A DNA stretch of 64,000 nucleotides from DASQHY01 sp035602605 (lineage in GTDB: Bacteria; Acidobacteriota; Terriglobia; Acidiferrales; UBA7541): assembly GCA_035602605.1 (NCBI GenBank), contig DATNLZ010000062.1, positions 1 through 64,000 on the forward strand, read 5' to 3'. Every line of letters starts with the position of its first letter. The first letter of the stretch is position 1. The position numbers were made by a program, and so were the translations under genes. This document shows positions 1 to 10,582 of the stretch, one piece after another. The notes beneath the pieces were generated by a model, which saw nothing but the letters and a program-made list of their open reading frames with translations, was not told the origin of the DNA and searched no databases.

Positions 1-147
1 CCATATTCCCGTTGAGTAAGAACTCGATGTGCATTACCAGTGCGCATGCCTGGTACGAACCGAGGGCCACATGGTCTCTGAGGGTTCCTCCAGCTCCGGC
101 GCGTATGGTTCGGTCTCGGTCAGTTTCAATTTGAAGGGAGAGATGAG

Positions 148-3100
148 ATGCGTTACTGGAAAGCATTGCTGATTCTTTCAGGTCTTTTTTGGATGGTCTC
201 AACGGCGACAGCTCAAGTGACGAACAGTACGATACTTGGTGCCGTCACGGATCAATCAGGAGCGGTGGTGGCCGACGCGGAAGTGACCGTCACGGACCTT
301 GCCACAGGTAACCAACGAACAGTCAAGACGGGAGTCGATGGTGGTTACATCGTGGAAAACCTGAAGCCCGGCTCCTACGAACTTGCAGTTGCAAAGGAAG
401 GCTTCAAAGAGAAGAAAATAACCGGAATTGTCTTACAGGTTTCTCAGCGTGCACGCATTGATATTTCAATGGAACTTGGAACGATGCAGCAAACCGTAGA
501 CGTCAGCGCAGCAACCTTGACCCTCGAAACTGAGAATTCCTCAGTTGGGAAGGTAATCACCACGCAGGATATCCTAAACTTACCCCTCAATGGCCGCCAA
601 TTCCTGCAATTGGCAACCCTCACTCCTGGTGTTCAACAAACCTACGTAACTAACCTCGCAACCACAGGGGGAAGTATTTCTGCTAACGGCATGTCCCTTT
701 ACTCGAACAACACCATGGTAGACGGCATGATGAACCAAGAAACTGGGGCGGGACGAATGACTTTTTCTCCCAGCATCGACATGATCCAGGAATTCAAGAT
801 GCAGACCAATACTTACGATGCTGAATACGGACGGACTGGCGGATCGCAGATCGAGGTTGTAACCAAGCGGGGAGGCAATGCGTACCACGGCTCCGCGTAC
901 GAATTCATACGCAATGACGCACTGGACGCCAGGACGTTCTTCACTCCAGGCAAACTTCCACCTTTTAAGCGTAATCAGTTTGGTGCAACGATTGGCGGGC
1001 ATATTCCGCACTTGAAGAAAGACTTCTTTTTCTTCTCCTACGAGGGGCTTCGTTTGACCCAAGGGCTAACCGCTGTGCTGACTCTGGCTCCTGCGGCGCT
1101 CCGGCGTGGGGATTTCTCCAGCACCGGAACCACAATCTATGATCCTCAAACGCTAGACCCTGTCACGAAACAGCGGAAGCCTTTCCTTAACAATGTGATT
1201 CCCGCAGACCGAATCTCACCAGTGACTACATTTTTTCTACAGAAATTCATTCCCCCCGCTACCCCGGGTCTTGGATTTACGAATAATTACGTATCGGCTC
1301 CAACCCAAACCAATCAGATTAACCAGTTTAGTATCCGTTACGACCGAGACTTTTCTGCCAAGGATTCTGTAAACTTCCGTTACACCCGGAATAAGTTCAC
1401 AGCCATCCTTCCGTTTGGAGATTCAGGTCGTGCTACACCTATTACTGGCCTTGGGGAAGACGTCACGCTGTATGGAAATAATCACAAGGGTGGCTGGACG
1501 CATATTTTTAACAATACAACTATGAACACGTTGAATGTCGGGTTTAGTCAGTACTATCAGTTCCGCTTCAACCTGACGACCAACAAAGGCATCATTGCAG
1601 CCTCCGGACTGCAAGGAGTAAACGATGTCGAGGCCGGTATTCCCACGATCACCATAAGCGGTTTCTCGAACATAGCAGACAACAATGTGTCTCCGATAGA
1701 CCAATCTTTTAACAACTATTTCATCACGGATACATTCTCGAAATACTTGGGAAAGCACTCGCTCAGGTTTGGAGGCAGCTTCCTCTATTCACGCACACAA
1801 TCGCTTCTGAATCTGTTCGACCGCGGCACGTTGAACTTTACCCCGCAGTACACAACTTCTGCTGTCGGTAAGCCCGGGAACCAGTTCAACGCGTTCGCTG
1901 AATTTCTTCTAGGGGTTCCGAGCTCCACATCCATTTTCCTTAAACCTTTGATATCAGACTGGCGGTCCCACACAACATCTGGATTTGTCCAGGACAATTG
2001 GCGCGTGACACAAACTCTGTCGGTCAACTTGGGTTTGCGGTATGACCTTTACACTCGGCCTTTCGACACAGAGAACAGGGAGGCGGCATTTGATCTTGTG
2101 ACGCAAAAAGAAATTTATCCCGGCGCAGTCCCCAATTTACCGGGGGTTCCCCCCGGATCTCTTGTGGCCGAAACCCTGGGCTATCCTCGTAACCTCCAGT
2201 TTCCGACAACGCGTAACAACTTTAGCCCGCGGATTGGTTTTGCATGGAGAATGTTTGGCAGTCAGAACACGGTCCTGCGCGGGGGCGCCGGTGTTTTCTA
2301 TCATTGGCTTGTCATCGATTCGGCGACGAATCTAGCTCTCGGACCTCCTTGGGTGCCGTCAACATCGATCACTTGCAACCCAGATGTCCCATGCGTCAAT
2401 GCGACGAGCCCGTTTTCTAGCAATATCGTCGCGAACTTCACCGGGAACGTCGCCAACAAAACCAACAGAACGCCCTATGTCGACCAATTCTCGCTGGGTA
2501 TCCAGCACGAATTCAGTCCAGGCTTGAGCCTCGAAGTGAATTACGTGGGGAACGCGGCGTTTAAGAATCTCTTGCGCCTAAATGTTAACCAACCCGCTCC
2601 AGGACCGGGTGCCGTTGCTCCTCGACGTCCTTTGCCAGCGCTGGGAACTCTTAACGACATTAGGACTATCGGCAGGTCGCATTACGACTCGCTGCAAACT
2701 ACGCTTCGCAAGGTCATTCCTTCGAAAGGATTGATGTTCTTGACGGCTTATACTTGGGCTCACGCCTTGGGTGACTCAATCAGTGGGCCGCAAATCAGTG
2801 AGGGACCGGTCGGAGGCATCCGTGACTTTAGGCACTATACGGATGAATACGGAAATACCGTCTATGATGTGCGTCACACTCTCGCGCTAAGCTGGATCTA
2901 TCAGCTGCCTTGGGGCAAAGGCAGGCCCCTGGCTAGCAGTCTCACCGGCATACCGAATGCGATCATTGGCGGCTGGAGCTTTGAAGGGATTGGCACGTTC
3001 CGCACCGGGAACTATTTTACACCTACTGATATCGTGGATAACTCGAATGCGGGCGGCAGCCGGCCCAACGTAATCGGCAATCCCAATAACCAGTCGCATT

Positions 3101-3414
3101 CCGGTACCGGATCGAAGGTAGCTAAATGGTTCGACACAAGTGCTTTCCAGCGCGCCCCGCAGTTTACCTTTGGGAACGCCGGCGCGGGATTCATCAAAGG
3201 ACCTGGCTATGCGAGCTTTGATCTCGCGATGCAGAAGCGTTTCCCTATCAAAGAAAAGGCGGGCCTTCAGTTCAGGGTGGAGTTCTTCAACGCCTTTAAC
3301 CATACCAATCTTGGCAGCCCTGTGACAGCGTTCGGCGCCGCTAATTTTGGGACAATCACCACGATCGTGGGCACTCCCCGCGACATTCAGTTCGGACTAC
3401 GCCTCGACTTTTAG
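148..3414 (+). CDS. Oar-like TonB-dependent outer-membrane receptor (receptor 1)
   Basis: 1088 aa. The N-terminus is a signal peptide (about 1-22, ending STATA-Q). A carboxypeptidase-regulatory-like beta-sandwich follows (about 25-110), including DQSGAVVADAEVTV and GGYIVENLKPGSYEL. Next come a plug-like region (about 125-240) with NLPLNGRQFLQLATLTPG and a long C-terminal beta-barrel ending in GLRLDF, with the terminal Phe expected of outer-membrane barrels. This is the architecture of Oar/SusC-like receptors greatly expanded in Acidobacteriota; the imported ligand is unknown. It is closely similar along its whole length to the receptor encoded at 16127-19399, so the two are recent paralogues. 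The start is supported by GAAGGGAG upstream of ATG 148. It precedes a Tat hydrolase on the same strand, so an import-plus-hydrolysis pairing is plausible but inferred. Confidence 0.9.
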   Translation: MRYWKALLILSGLFWMVSTATAQVTNSTILGAVTDQSGAVVADAEVTVTDLATGNQRTVKTGVDGGYIVENLKPGSYELAVAKEGFKEKKITGIVLQVSQRARIDISMELGTMQQTVDVSAATLTLETENSSVGKVITTQDILNLPLNGRQFLQLATLTPGVQQTYVTNLATTGGSISANGMSLYSNNTMVDGMMNQETGAGRMTFSPSIDMIQEFKMQTNTYDAEYGRTGGSQIEVVTKRGGNAYHGSAYEFIRNDALDARTFFTPGKLPPFKRNQFGATIGGHIPHLKKDFFFFSYEGLRLTQGLTAVLTLAPAALRRGDFSSTGTTIYDPQTLDPVTKQRKPFLNNVIPADRISPVTTFFLQKFIPPATPGLGFTNNYVSAPTQTNQINQFSIRYDRDFSAKDSVNFRYTRNKFTAILPFGDSGRATPITGLGEDVTLYGNNHKGGWTHIFNNTTMNTLNVGFSQYYQFRFNLTTNKGIIAASGLQGVNDVEAGIPTITISGFSNIADNNVSPIDQSFNNYFITDTFSKYLGKHSLRFGGSFLYSRTQSLLNLFDRGTLNFTPQYTTSAVGKPGNQFNAFAEFLLGVPSSTSIFLKPLISDWRSHTTSGFVQDNWRVTQTLSVNLGLRYDLYTRPFDTENREAAFDLVTQKEIYPGAVPNLPGVPPGSLVAETLGYPRNLQFPTTRNNFSPRIGFAWRMFGSQNTVLRGGAGVFYHWLVIDSATNLALGPPWVPSTSITCNPDVPCVNATSPFSSNIVANFTGNVANKTNRTPYVDQFSLGIQHEFSPGLSLEVNYVGNAAFKNLLRLNVNQPAPGPGAVAPRRPLPALGTLNDIRTIGRSHYDSLQTTLRKVIPSKGLMFLTAYTWAHALGDSISGPQISEGPVGGIRDFRHYTDEYGNTVYDVRHTLALSWIYQLPWGKGRPLASSLTGIPNAIIGGWSFEGIGTFRTGNYFTPTDIVDNSNAGGSRPNVIGNPNNQSHSGTGSKVAKWFDTSAFQRAPQFTFGNAGAGFIKGPGYASFDLAMQKRFPIKEKAGLQFRVEFFNAFNHTNLGSPVTAFGAANFGTITTIVGTPRDIQFGLRLDF

Positions 3415-3829
3415 GGGACATCGTTGCACGCTTTGGAATCAGGCGGTCAACAGCTCGGAGACACCCGATTACTCCTAGATGGTGCCCCGAAGGGATTGCG
3501 AAATGTGAGTACAGCCCAGGCGATTCTGTACCTTTCGCCGGCCATGTTTCACTTAGCATCCCTCGTCTGCGTACGATCATGAGGCTTGCCTCTAGCCCGC
3601 AACCTGGGGTGATGAGGTCTTTGGAAACAAGAGATGCAGTTATCGCCGGTGGGGGCGGATACCGAGCGCAGAGAACTCGAATGGGGTTGATGATGTGCGC
3701 GGCGGTAAAAATCAGTTCCGCACGGGCGCAAGAATGTCACCGAAAGGCCGGGCCAGATTTATTTGGTAATGGGCCAGCGACAACGAACGCTGCAGGAGAT
3801 CCCAACTTGATCGGATTCAGGGAAGCGTT
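3415..3829. other. intergenic region between receptor 1 and Tat hydrolase 1
   Basis: I recognise no gene, repeat or clear terminator here. Short open frames on both strands have no family-like composition. The last bases contain AGGGA, a plausible ribosome-binding site for the gene starting at 3830. Confidence 0.4.
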
Positions 3830-5944
3830 ATGTCAAAGACACATTTAACGCGTCGAGATTTCTTGCAGTCGACATCCATGCTCGCGGGCGCAACGTTACT
3901 AGGCGCTCCGACAGGGTTTGTTACGCAGTCCGTTCAACCCGCGAAGATCAGTGGCGACGGAGGAGTGAGCACCTTATTAAAGCTGCGACTCCAGACCGAA
4001 GACGTAGTGGAGTTCCAAATACGCGAGTACTTGATGAAGAGAGTTCCTCGGCTTCCGAACCCTAACAGCGCAGCGGAGTGGACCGTGGAACAGAAGAGAT
4101 TACGAAAGCACCTGCTCGAGGATGTCATTTTCCATGGATGGCCCAAGGAATGGGTGTCTGCGCCCCCCAAGTTTGAGGATCTCGGACTCATCCCATCGGG
4201 GAAAGGGTATCGGCTCCGAAGGCTTCGGTACGAAATTGTCCCTGGTTTTGCAACAACCGCTTTGCTATATGAACCCGAGAAATTGAGCGGAAAGGCTCCG
4301 GCAACAATAAACTTGAATGGGCATGCGTCCAATGGAAAGCAGGCCGACTATAAGCAGAAGCGTTGCGTTAATAATGCTTTGCAGGGCATGTACGCGCTGA
4401 GTTTGGAATGGCTGGGAATGGGCGAACTCGCCCTTCCGGAAAACAACCACTGGCATGGAGCACACCTCAACCTGGTCGGCGCGAGCGCCACGGGACTGTT
4501 CTACTTGGCAATACGCAGAGGACTCGACTACCTGTGCGAACATCCTGGCGTCGACGCGCAGCGCATCGGAGCGACCGGCCTATCCGGTGGCGCGTGGCAA
4601 ACAATCACCATCTCGGCTCTCGACGAACGTATTGCCGTAGCCATCCCCGTAGCCGGCTATTTCTCGTTTACGTCGGCAATTGAGCGGAATTCCGATGTCG
4701 GAGATATGGAGTACCACCCTCACGATTTGTTTATCGACGGAGATTACTCGACGCTTACAGCGATGGTTGCTCCTCGGCCCGTCCTGTTAATGTACGGGGC
4801 GGAGGACGAATACGGACTGCGAGCACCACTACAGAAGCCTCATCTTTATGACGAGGTCCGCCCATTCTATAAATTGTATGGCAAGGAGAATAATTTCGCG
4901 TGGCACGCGAATGTTGACCCGGGAACTCACAACTATGAGCTCGACAACCGTCAACAGTCGTACGCGTTCTTCACCAAACATTTCCATATGCCGGTTGTGG
5001 AGCGCGAAGTGCCCGTAGATGCCGAGGTCAAAACATACGAAGAACTTGTGGTGGGGATCCCAAAAGATAATCTGACCATCGTCGGCCTGGCCAAGAAGCT
5101 CGCAGCGACAAACGCGCGCGCGCCAATACCCACCGATGTGAAATCTAAATCGCAATGGGCCCGCCTGTCACGGGCACGGCTGAAGAGCGTCGTACGCTAT
5201 ACCCCGGTAGCAACCAAGCACGCCTGGCCTCTGTTCAGTACCAGGAATGGTGGTGTTGAGAGCCTCGCTTATCGCCTCGAATTCAGCAACGATTTAAGCG
5301 CAACGGCTGTGAGATTGAAAGCGACAACGACTCCTCCCGGTGCTCCCATCACGGTCTTGCTGGATGACAGCGGGCTGCGATCGGAGGAATCCGTTCGTTC
5401 GCATATCCAGCGGGGCGAGCAGGTTTTGGCAGTGAATCTGATCTTCACAGGTGACGCATCCCCCGACACTCCCAAGAATCCTGTGTATGTGCCCGCGCTG
5501 TATCGCGAGCTGTTGTCTACGCCGGCGCAATTGCCTAAGGTAGTGAAATGGTTGGAGACGAGGCCGCCCTCCGCGCTTTACGGACTGTTATTGTCCGCCG
5601 CCGGAGACCGCCCGCTAGGTATGCAGGCGGCGCAATTGATTGAGATTGCCAATTGGTTGCGGCAAGGGAGTAGTTCTCAGACGATCTTTCTGGAGACTGT
5701 CGGTATACGAAACCAAGTCACAGGGTTGGTGGCTTCAGCATTGGAGCCGTCCCATTTTTCGGCACTCTCGATTCGTGAAGGAATGAAGAGCTTGGCCTAT
5801 CTTAGCGATAACGTAGTACGGTACCAGGACGCACCTGACCTTTTCTGCTTAGACCTCTATAAGAATTTCGATATCGACATCCTAGCGGCGCTCGGGGAGC
5901 CGACGAAAATCACTCAACAGTTTAGGGAAGCTCAGTCAAGCTAG
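3830..5944 (+). CDS. Tat-exported alpha/beta-hydrolase (paralogue 1 of 3)
   Basis: 704 aa. It starts with a Tat signal (TRRDFLQST, then a hydrophobic Ala/Gly-rich segment), so it should be exported folded. The first half is an acetylxylan-esterase/dienelactone-hydrolase-like alpha/beta fold. A likely triad is Ser252 in GLSGG, Asp326 in YGAEDEYG and His367 in DPGTHNY. The remaining ~300 residues form a C-terminal domain I do not recognise. It is strongly similar to the proteins at 32087-34192 and 56755-58902. The substrate is unknown; an ester, lactone or glycoside-linked acyl group is a reasonable guess from the fold. It lies 415 bp downstream of receptor 1 on the same strand. Confidence 0.85.
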   Translation: MSKTHLTRRDFLQSTSMLAGATLLGAPTGFVTQSVQPAKISGDGGVSTLLKLRLQTEDVVEFQIREYLMKRVPRLPNPNSAAEWTVEQKRLRKHLLEDVIFHGWPKEWVSAPPKFEDLGLIPSGKGYRLRRLRYEIVPGFATTALLYEPEKLSGKAPATINLNGHASNGKQADYKQKRCVNNALQGMYALSLEWLGMGELALPENNHWHGAHLNLVGASATGLFYLAIRRGLDYLCEHPGVDAQRIGATGLSGGAWQTITISALDERIAVAIPVAGYFSFTSAIERNSDVGDMEYHPHDLFIDGDYSTLTAMVAPRPVLLMYGAEDEYGLRAPLQKPHLYDEVRPFYKLYGKENNFAWHANVDPGTHNYELDNRQQSYAFFTKHFHMPVVEREVPVDAEVKTYEELVVGIPKDNLTIVGLAKKLAATNARAPIPTDVKSKSQWARLSRARLKSVVRYTPVATKHAWPLFSTRNGGVESLAYRLEFSNDLSATAVRLKATTTPPGAPITVLLDDSGLRSEESVRSHIQRGEQVLAVNLIFTGDASPDTPKNPVYVPALYRELLSTPAQLPKVVKWLETRPPSALYGLLLSAAGDRPLGMQAAQLIEIANWLRQGSSSQTIFLETVGIRNQVTGLVASALEPSHFSALSIREGMKSLAYLSDNVVRYQDAPDLFCLDLYKNFDIDILAALGEPTKITQQFREAQSS

Positions 5945-6159
5945 GCACGCAAAATAGCCTTCACACTTTGTGCAGACATGGTAGAGGGATCTTGTTTTCG
6001 GGTTGCAAACGGCGCTGAGGAAAACCGCCGATGGGGAGGCGCCGTACTGTAGCGCTGATGTACGCCACCGGAACTGTCCGCCGGTGTAGAGGACTCGATT
6101 ACGCGGCCCGCCGCCAATGCCTCCGATCCCTTCGCGACTGGAGACTTTTCCTCGTCGAC

Positions 6160-6930
6160 TCACATCTTTCCGGGCTCTTCAATGCTCCCCGCGTCCATCA
6201 CATAGCTGGCATGATCTTGAGCTAGCTCGAACCCGGTTGCGGCAAGGCCCTTCGCGAAGCATCGCTCAAAATCTTGTCGAAGCCTAGATTGCATGCTGGT
6301 GGCCTGTTCCGGATCGCGAAGACAAACCTCACGAATCGATGATGGGACCGAAATGCGTTCGGAGGGTTCGCGATCCATCCGCGACCTGCCTTCCAGTACA
6401 TCTTTAACATGTTGAGAGCGCACCCACCATTCCGCAACCACCCGGTCGGTGGGAAGCCCTGCGTGTAGGGGACTCGATGTTAACCCATAAAGGTTGGGCA
6501 AATACTTGCGAACAATCGCGCCTAGCTTGGCAATGTTGAAATGCGCGTTTTTGATCTGCAACGGATCAAACGTCCATTCAATAAGGTCAATGCCACGAGC
6601 AATGGCGTGGTCTCGCTGTGCGAGTTTTAGACGTCGCCCTACTCCGATATCTTGAAACTCCGGCAAGACAGCCACCATGTGCGAGAACAGATGAACGCGG
6701 GTTTCGCGAATAGCGGGGAAGCTCAGCGCAAAACCGACGGCATGGTTGGCACGGAAGGCCCCGATCACCTGCCCGCCGGTCTTGGCAGCAACAACGAAGA
6801 TGGGTCCGGGAACGACATCAATGTCGTCATATTCCCAAACGCGCCGTTGCAGCGAGACGCAAATCTCCATCTCGCGCGAGTCGCGAAACGGACGGACAAT
6901 CACGTCTGGCGTGCAAGAGGGGTCATCCAT
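6160..6930 (-). CDS. GNAT-family N-acetyltransferase (COG3375-like)
   Basis: 256 aa. The central part carries the GNAT acetyl-CoA loop pattern Q-x-x-G-x-G (QDIGVGRRLK, about residues 95-105) preceded by a beta4-like strand (HMVAVLPEF). The C-terminal half (WTFDPLQIKNAHFNIAKLG) resembles the large predicted-acetyltransferase group COG3375. The acceptor substrate cannot be read from sequence. The ATG at 6930 lies 3 bp after the stop of the upstream APC permease, so it is probably the last gene of the long minus-strand run that begins with receptor 2. Confidence 0.75.
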   Translation of the reverse strand: MDDPSCTPDVIVRPFRDSREMEICVSLQRRVWEYDDIDVVPGPIFVVAAKTGGQVIGAFRANHAVGFALSFPAIRETRVHLFSHMVAVLPEFQDIGVGRRLKLAQRDHAIARGIDLIEWTFDPLQIKNAHFNIAKLGAIVRKYLPNLYGLTSSPLHAGLPTDRVVAEWWVRSQHVKDVLEGRSRMDREPSERISVPSSIREVCLRDPEQATSMQSRLRQDFERCFAKGLAATGFELAQDHASYVMDAGSIEEPGKM

Positions 6931-6933
6931 GAG

Positions 6934-8343
6934 TCATGCTACTGCACTCCCTCCAGAGGCTCTTGCCCCGCGGCGCCAAACGAAGTAGACGGGCACGCCT
7001 AGGAAGACAATTCCGAGTCCGCCGGCGGCTTGCACTGGTTGACTCACAATTGTATTTACAACGAGGGCCACAGCAGCAACAACGAATGCCAACGGCGTGA
7101 ACGGATATCCGGGCACACGGTAGGGCCTTTCTGCATCGGGCAATCGCTGGCGATAGACGAAGATACTTGCAGCGGCAAGCGCGTAGAAGATCCATCCGAC
7201 AAATACCACGTAAGTCAGCAGCTGCTGAAAAGTGCCCGTGACTGCAAGCACCGCGGCCCATACTGTCGCCGCAATGACGGCAAAAGCCGGCGTCCCGAAA
7301 CGGGGATGCACGTCTGACAGTCGTTTGAAGAACAGACCGTCCCTCGCCATCGCGTAGCAAACGCGGGGAGATGTGAGCATGATGGCATTCGCGGCACTGA
7401 ACATTGAAATCAGAATCGTGACAGCAACCATTTTCCCGGAGATGTTCCCCAACACCATGGACATCGCCGCGGCGGCCACGCGATCGGAAGTAGCGACACC
7501 ATCGCGCCCAAGTGCGGCGACATAGGCACAGTTTGCAAAAAGATAAATGCCGATCAGTGATGCCGATCCGGTAAGAAATGCCAAAGGAAAGTTCCGACCC
7601 GGACGAAGAGTCTCACCGGCGCTGAAAGTCGCGTACTGCCATCCTTCGTATGCCCACAGCACGCTAATCATTGCTAATCCAAAACCTGAGACAAGGGCTC
7701 CAGTACTCAGTTGCGCCGGCGCCGCCGGTGCCTTCGCAAAGCTCTTGCCCAACAACAAAAGAGCGCTCCCCATGGCGAGAATTGCCGAGACCTTGAGAAC
7801 AGTGGTTACGTTCTGCATGTTCGCGCTCTTGCGCGTCCCGCAAACGTTGACTACGCCAATAATCGCAATCATCAGTACAGAAGCCAGCTTCGCCATGAAC
7901 GGCGTCAACACAATGAACTCGCCCAGGTAGTTGCTAAATGCAACCGCAAGAGTTGCTACTGATCCCGCGCCGATAACGAAGAACAAAGTCCATCCAAAAA
8001 GAAACGCCGGGAGCAGACCGAAACAATCGCGAATGTAAATGTAAAGTCCACCGGCTTGCGGGTTCATCGCACTCAACTCGCCGTAGGTGAGTGCCCCCAG
8101 CAGCGAAAGCACGCCGCCAGCCAACCACGCGGTCATAGCCAGTGGAAGCGAAGTGCCGACCGATCGCAGCACTACGCCGGGCACTAGAAAGATTCCCGAC
8201 CCGATCACCGTGCCGACGATCAGCAAAACAAGATCGAGAAAGCCGAGAATGCGTGGAAGCTGGCGTTGCGTCGCGGGATGTTCGGGCCGCACCCCTGTCT
8301 TGCCCTGGGCCTGAAGATGGCCATCGAGTTCTGATTTCATCAT
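6934..8343 (-). CDS. APC-superfamily amino acid/amine permease
   Basis: 469 aa, almost entirely hydrophobic, with about 12 predicted membrane segments. The first segment contains the APC motif IGSGIF (GTVIGSGIFLVPG), as in amino acid permeases of the LAT/APA type. It should be an inner-membrane proton-coupled importer or exchanger for an amino acid or amine; the substrate is not deducible. The protein starts with two Met codons (8343 or 8340). It sits between the FMN 2-hydroxyacid dehydrogenase and the GNAT gene on the same strand, 72 bp after the former, consistent with co-transcription. Confidence 0.88.
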   Translation of the reverse strand: MMKSELDGHLQAQGKTGVRPEHPATQRQLPRILGFLDLVLLIVGTVIGSGIFLVPGVVLRSVGTSLPLAMTAWLAGGVLSLLGALTYGELSAMNPQAGGLYIYIRDCFGLLPAFLFGWTLFFVIGAGSVATLAVAFSNYLGEFIVLTPFMAKLASVLMIAIIGVVNVCGTRKSANMQNVTTVLKVSAILAMGSALLLLGKSFAKAPAAPAQLSTGALVSGFGLAMISVLWAYEGWQYATFSAGETLRPGRNFPLAFLTGSASLIGIYLFANCAYVAALGRDGVATSDRVAAAAMSMVLGNISGKMVAVTILISMFSAANAIMLTSPRVCYAMARDGLFFKRLSDVHPRFGTPAFAVIAATVWAAVLAVTGTFQQLLTYVVFVGWIFYALAAASIFVYRQRLPDAERPYRVPGYPFTPLAFVVAAVALVVNTIVSQPVQAAGGLGIVFLGVPVYFVWRRGARASGGSAVA

Positions 8344-8415
8344 CTTTAATCGCTAGCGGGCCTGTCGCTCGAATCGCGACCGCCGGAGCCTCATCGACTC
8401 GCGCAAAGCAGCCAA

Positions 8416-9603
8416 CTAGTCCAGTATGACATTTAAGTAGGAACGATCGAGCGCCGCAATTGATGGACATCCGAGAAGGATTAAGGTGCGCTCCAAGTCT
8501 GCGCGTAGTATTTCAAGTGACCGAGCAACACCAACTTTGCCTGCGGCAGCAAGACCGTAAGCATACGCACGTCCAATCAAAACTGCTCGGGCACCGAGGC
8601 AGATCGCCTTGACGATGTCGCTACCGCGACGAACGCCTCCATCCATCAGAACTTCGACTCGGTCCCCTATGGCTTTGACGACTTCGGGGAGCGCTCGCAA
8701 CGAGGCCGGAACGCAGTCGAGCTGCCGTCCCCCATGATTCGACACGACCACTGCTGCGGCACCGTGATCAACCGCTCGCAGAGCATCTTCGCCAGTAAGA
8801 ATACCCTTCACGACAATCGGCCCCCGCCAAACATTCTGTATCCAGAGAAAGTCTTCCCAGGTGACTGCTGCATGAGCCAAAGCGGCGCTTACTTCAATCA
8901 GCGGCATAGGTCCCTGTCCGGGAACAACAATGTTGGGTAGCTCAGACAGCCCACCATCCAAAAGAAAACTGGTAAGCCAGCGCGGACGCGCGAGCAATTG
9001 GGGCAAAAATGGAACCTTGGCAAGTAGATTGCTACCCGTCAGCTCCTTCATTCCATTACGGTGGTCCCGCTCGCGCATTCCTGCTACAGCTGTGTCAACG
9101 GTTACCGCCAGAGCAGAAAAGCCCGCGTTCGACGCTCGTTCGAGGGCCGCCTCGGCGGCCTCACGGCCGCCCATTAAGTAGAGCTGATACCAAACGGGAC
9201 CAGAAGAAGCTGCCTTGACATCTTCCATCCGATGCCCTGAGATTGTGGAGAGAATATACGCAGTCCCCGCCCGACCCGCTGCTCCAGCGGCGGCAATTTC
9301 GCCATCGGGATGCATGAGGCGGCTGTATCCGATTGGCGCAAGGAGTGCCGGCAAGGAAAGCTCGAATCCCAGCACGCGCGTGCGCAGATCGGCTTGCGCC
9401 ACCGCGGCTGCTTGGCGTGGTCGGAAAGTAATCAGGTTGAATGCCGACCGGTTTGCCGCCAAGGTGACTTCACCTTCAGCACCTCCATCCAGATAGTCGA
9501 ATACCACTCTCGGCAATCGCTTCCGCGCCAAACATCGCAAGTCTTCAATGTTGATGGCGCGTGGGGAACCGACTGGACGTGAAAATTCATTGATCACACT
9601 CAT
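8416..9603 (-). CDS. FMN-dependent alpha-hydroxyacid dehydrogenase (lactate/glycolate type)
   Basis: 395 aa, the usual length of the family of L-lactate dehydrogenase/glycolate oxidase TIM-barrel flavoproteins. Visible signatures are FDYLDGGAEGE near the N-terminus, PIGYSRLMHPDGE, the active-site segment SNHGGRQLD (about 285-293) with the catalytic His and substrate-binding Arg, and the FMN phosphate loop DGGVRRGSDIVKA. The expected reaction is a 2-hydroxyacid to a 2-oxoacid. The neighbouring lactaldehyde-type dehydrogenase and HpcH/HpaI aldolase make L-lactate to pyruvate the best inference; glycolate or mandelate cannot be excluded. Confidence 0.88.
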   Translation of the reverse strand: MSVINEFSRPVGSPRAINIEDLRCLARKRLPRVVFDYLDGGAEGEVTLAANRSAFNLITFRPRQAAAVAQADLRTRVLGFELSLPALLAPIGYSRLMHPDGEIAAAGAAGRAGTAYILSTISGHRMEDVKAASSGPVWYQLYLMGGREAAEAALERASNAGFSALAVTVDTAVAGMRERDHRNGMKELTGSNLLAKVPFLPQLLARPRWLTSFLLDGGLSELPNIVVPGQGPMPLIEVSAALAHAAVTWEDFLWIQNVWRGPIVVKGILTGEDALRAVDHGAAAVVVSNHGGRQLDCVPASLRALPEVVKAIGDRVEVLMDGGVRRGSDIVKAICLGARAVLIGRAYAYGLAAAGKVGVARSLEILRADLERTLILLGCPSIAALDRSYLNVILD

Positions 9604-9648
9604 TTACTCTCGCACCGCGGTTTCACGTACATTGGCCTTCCAGCCTGA

Positions 9649-10506
9649 TCATGGATGCGATGTCTTGGCCCTTTCGCCCGGTGTTCCCGGTCGCTCCGTT
9701 CGGGGCATCGTCCATGGCCGCGAACCCACGCAATATTCCACATCAACAATGCTTCGCGACGGCTCACTCCCAGCGTATACCCAGATCATTGCCATGGCAC
9801 CCTGCGACTCGTTGAGAAAACGGTGCGGAGTCCCTTGAGGTACGAATGCAGTATCGCATCCACTTAGGCGGTAACGGCGACCGGCCACTTCGCAAGTTGC
9901 TTCACCCTCGACGATCGTGATGGACTCATCGAAGTCATGTATATGACATGGCAGCGAAGAACCCGGCTGGAATCTGCCGTAGCCACCGCAAATCCCAACA
10001 GATCCATATCGCCCGGCGAACAAATCCCAGAATTCCGTACCCTCCGCTAGTTCATAATTATCTGTTCTGCTGACCCGAGCGATATGCTCCGGATCTTCGG
10101 GACGTGGGTCAGCGGTCGAACGATCTATCCTTGTGAACTGGTCGGGCACAAGATTCCGGCTAGGCGTCGAAGATGCAAATGCCCACAAGGCGAGCAGCGG
10201 CGCTACCTTAGAGGCGTTGACGACCGCGTGCGCCAAACCGGCGGGTACGTGCATACAATCTAATGGGCGCAAAAGGTAGGACCTTCCTTCTACCTCAAAA
10301 ACCGCCTCTCCCTGCAGGATCGTCACTGCTTCACTGAACCCGTGTTTGTGATAGGGCAAGCGTTCCGCGGGAGCAAACGTAGCAGTACCCGTGCTCATGG
10401 CTTTTGCGCCACATTCGGCCGAGGCAAACGTACGGAGCGCGACCTGCGGCATGAATGCAGGAGAAGGTTCACGTTGTCCGGAGACGATCTGTTCAGAGAT
10501 GGCCAT
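9649..10506 (-). CDS. two-domain cupin protein
   Basis: 285 aa with two tandem cupin domains. The first has HKHGFSEAVTILQGEAVFEVEG, with the G(X)5HXH-like metal-ligand strand. The second has PCHIHDFDESITIVEGE and a downstream PQGTPHRF His. Bicupins of this type include sugar-acid isomerases and metal-dependent dioxygenase-like or sensor proteins; function cannot be assigned. I take ATG 10506 because AAAGGA lies 7 nt upstream; a TTG one codon earlier is also open. A decayed copy of the second domain is present at 55445-55690. Confidence 0.75.
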   Translation of the reverse strand: MAISEQIVSGQREPSPAFMPQVALRTFASAECGAKAMSTGTATFAPAERLPYHKHGFSEAVTILQGEAVFEVEGRSYLLRPLDCMHVPAGLAHAVVNASKVAPLLALWAFASSTPSRNLVPDQFTRIDRSTADPRPEDPEHIARVSRTDNYELAEGTEFWDLFAGRYGSVGICGGYGRFQPGSSLPCHIHDFDESITIVEGEATCEVAGRRYRLSGCDTAFVPQGTPHRFLNESQGAMAMIWVYAGSEPSRSIVDVEYCVGSRPWTMPRTERPGTPGERAKTSHP

Positions 10507-10582
10507 CAAATTTCCTTTTCTCCGACATGCTTTTCAAGTTCCGCCCTAAAGGCACGCGATTGATTAAGTCGAGCATTGATAG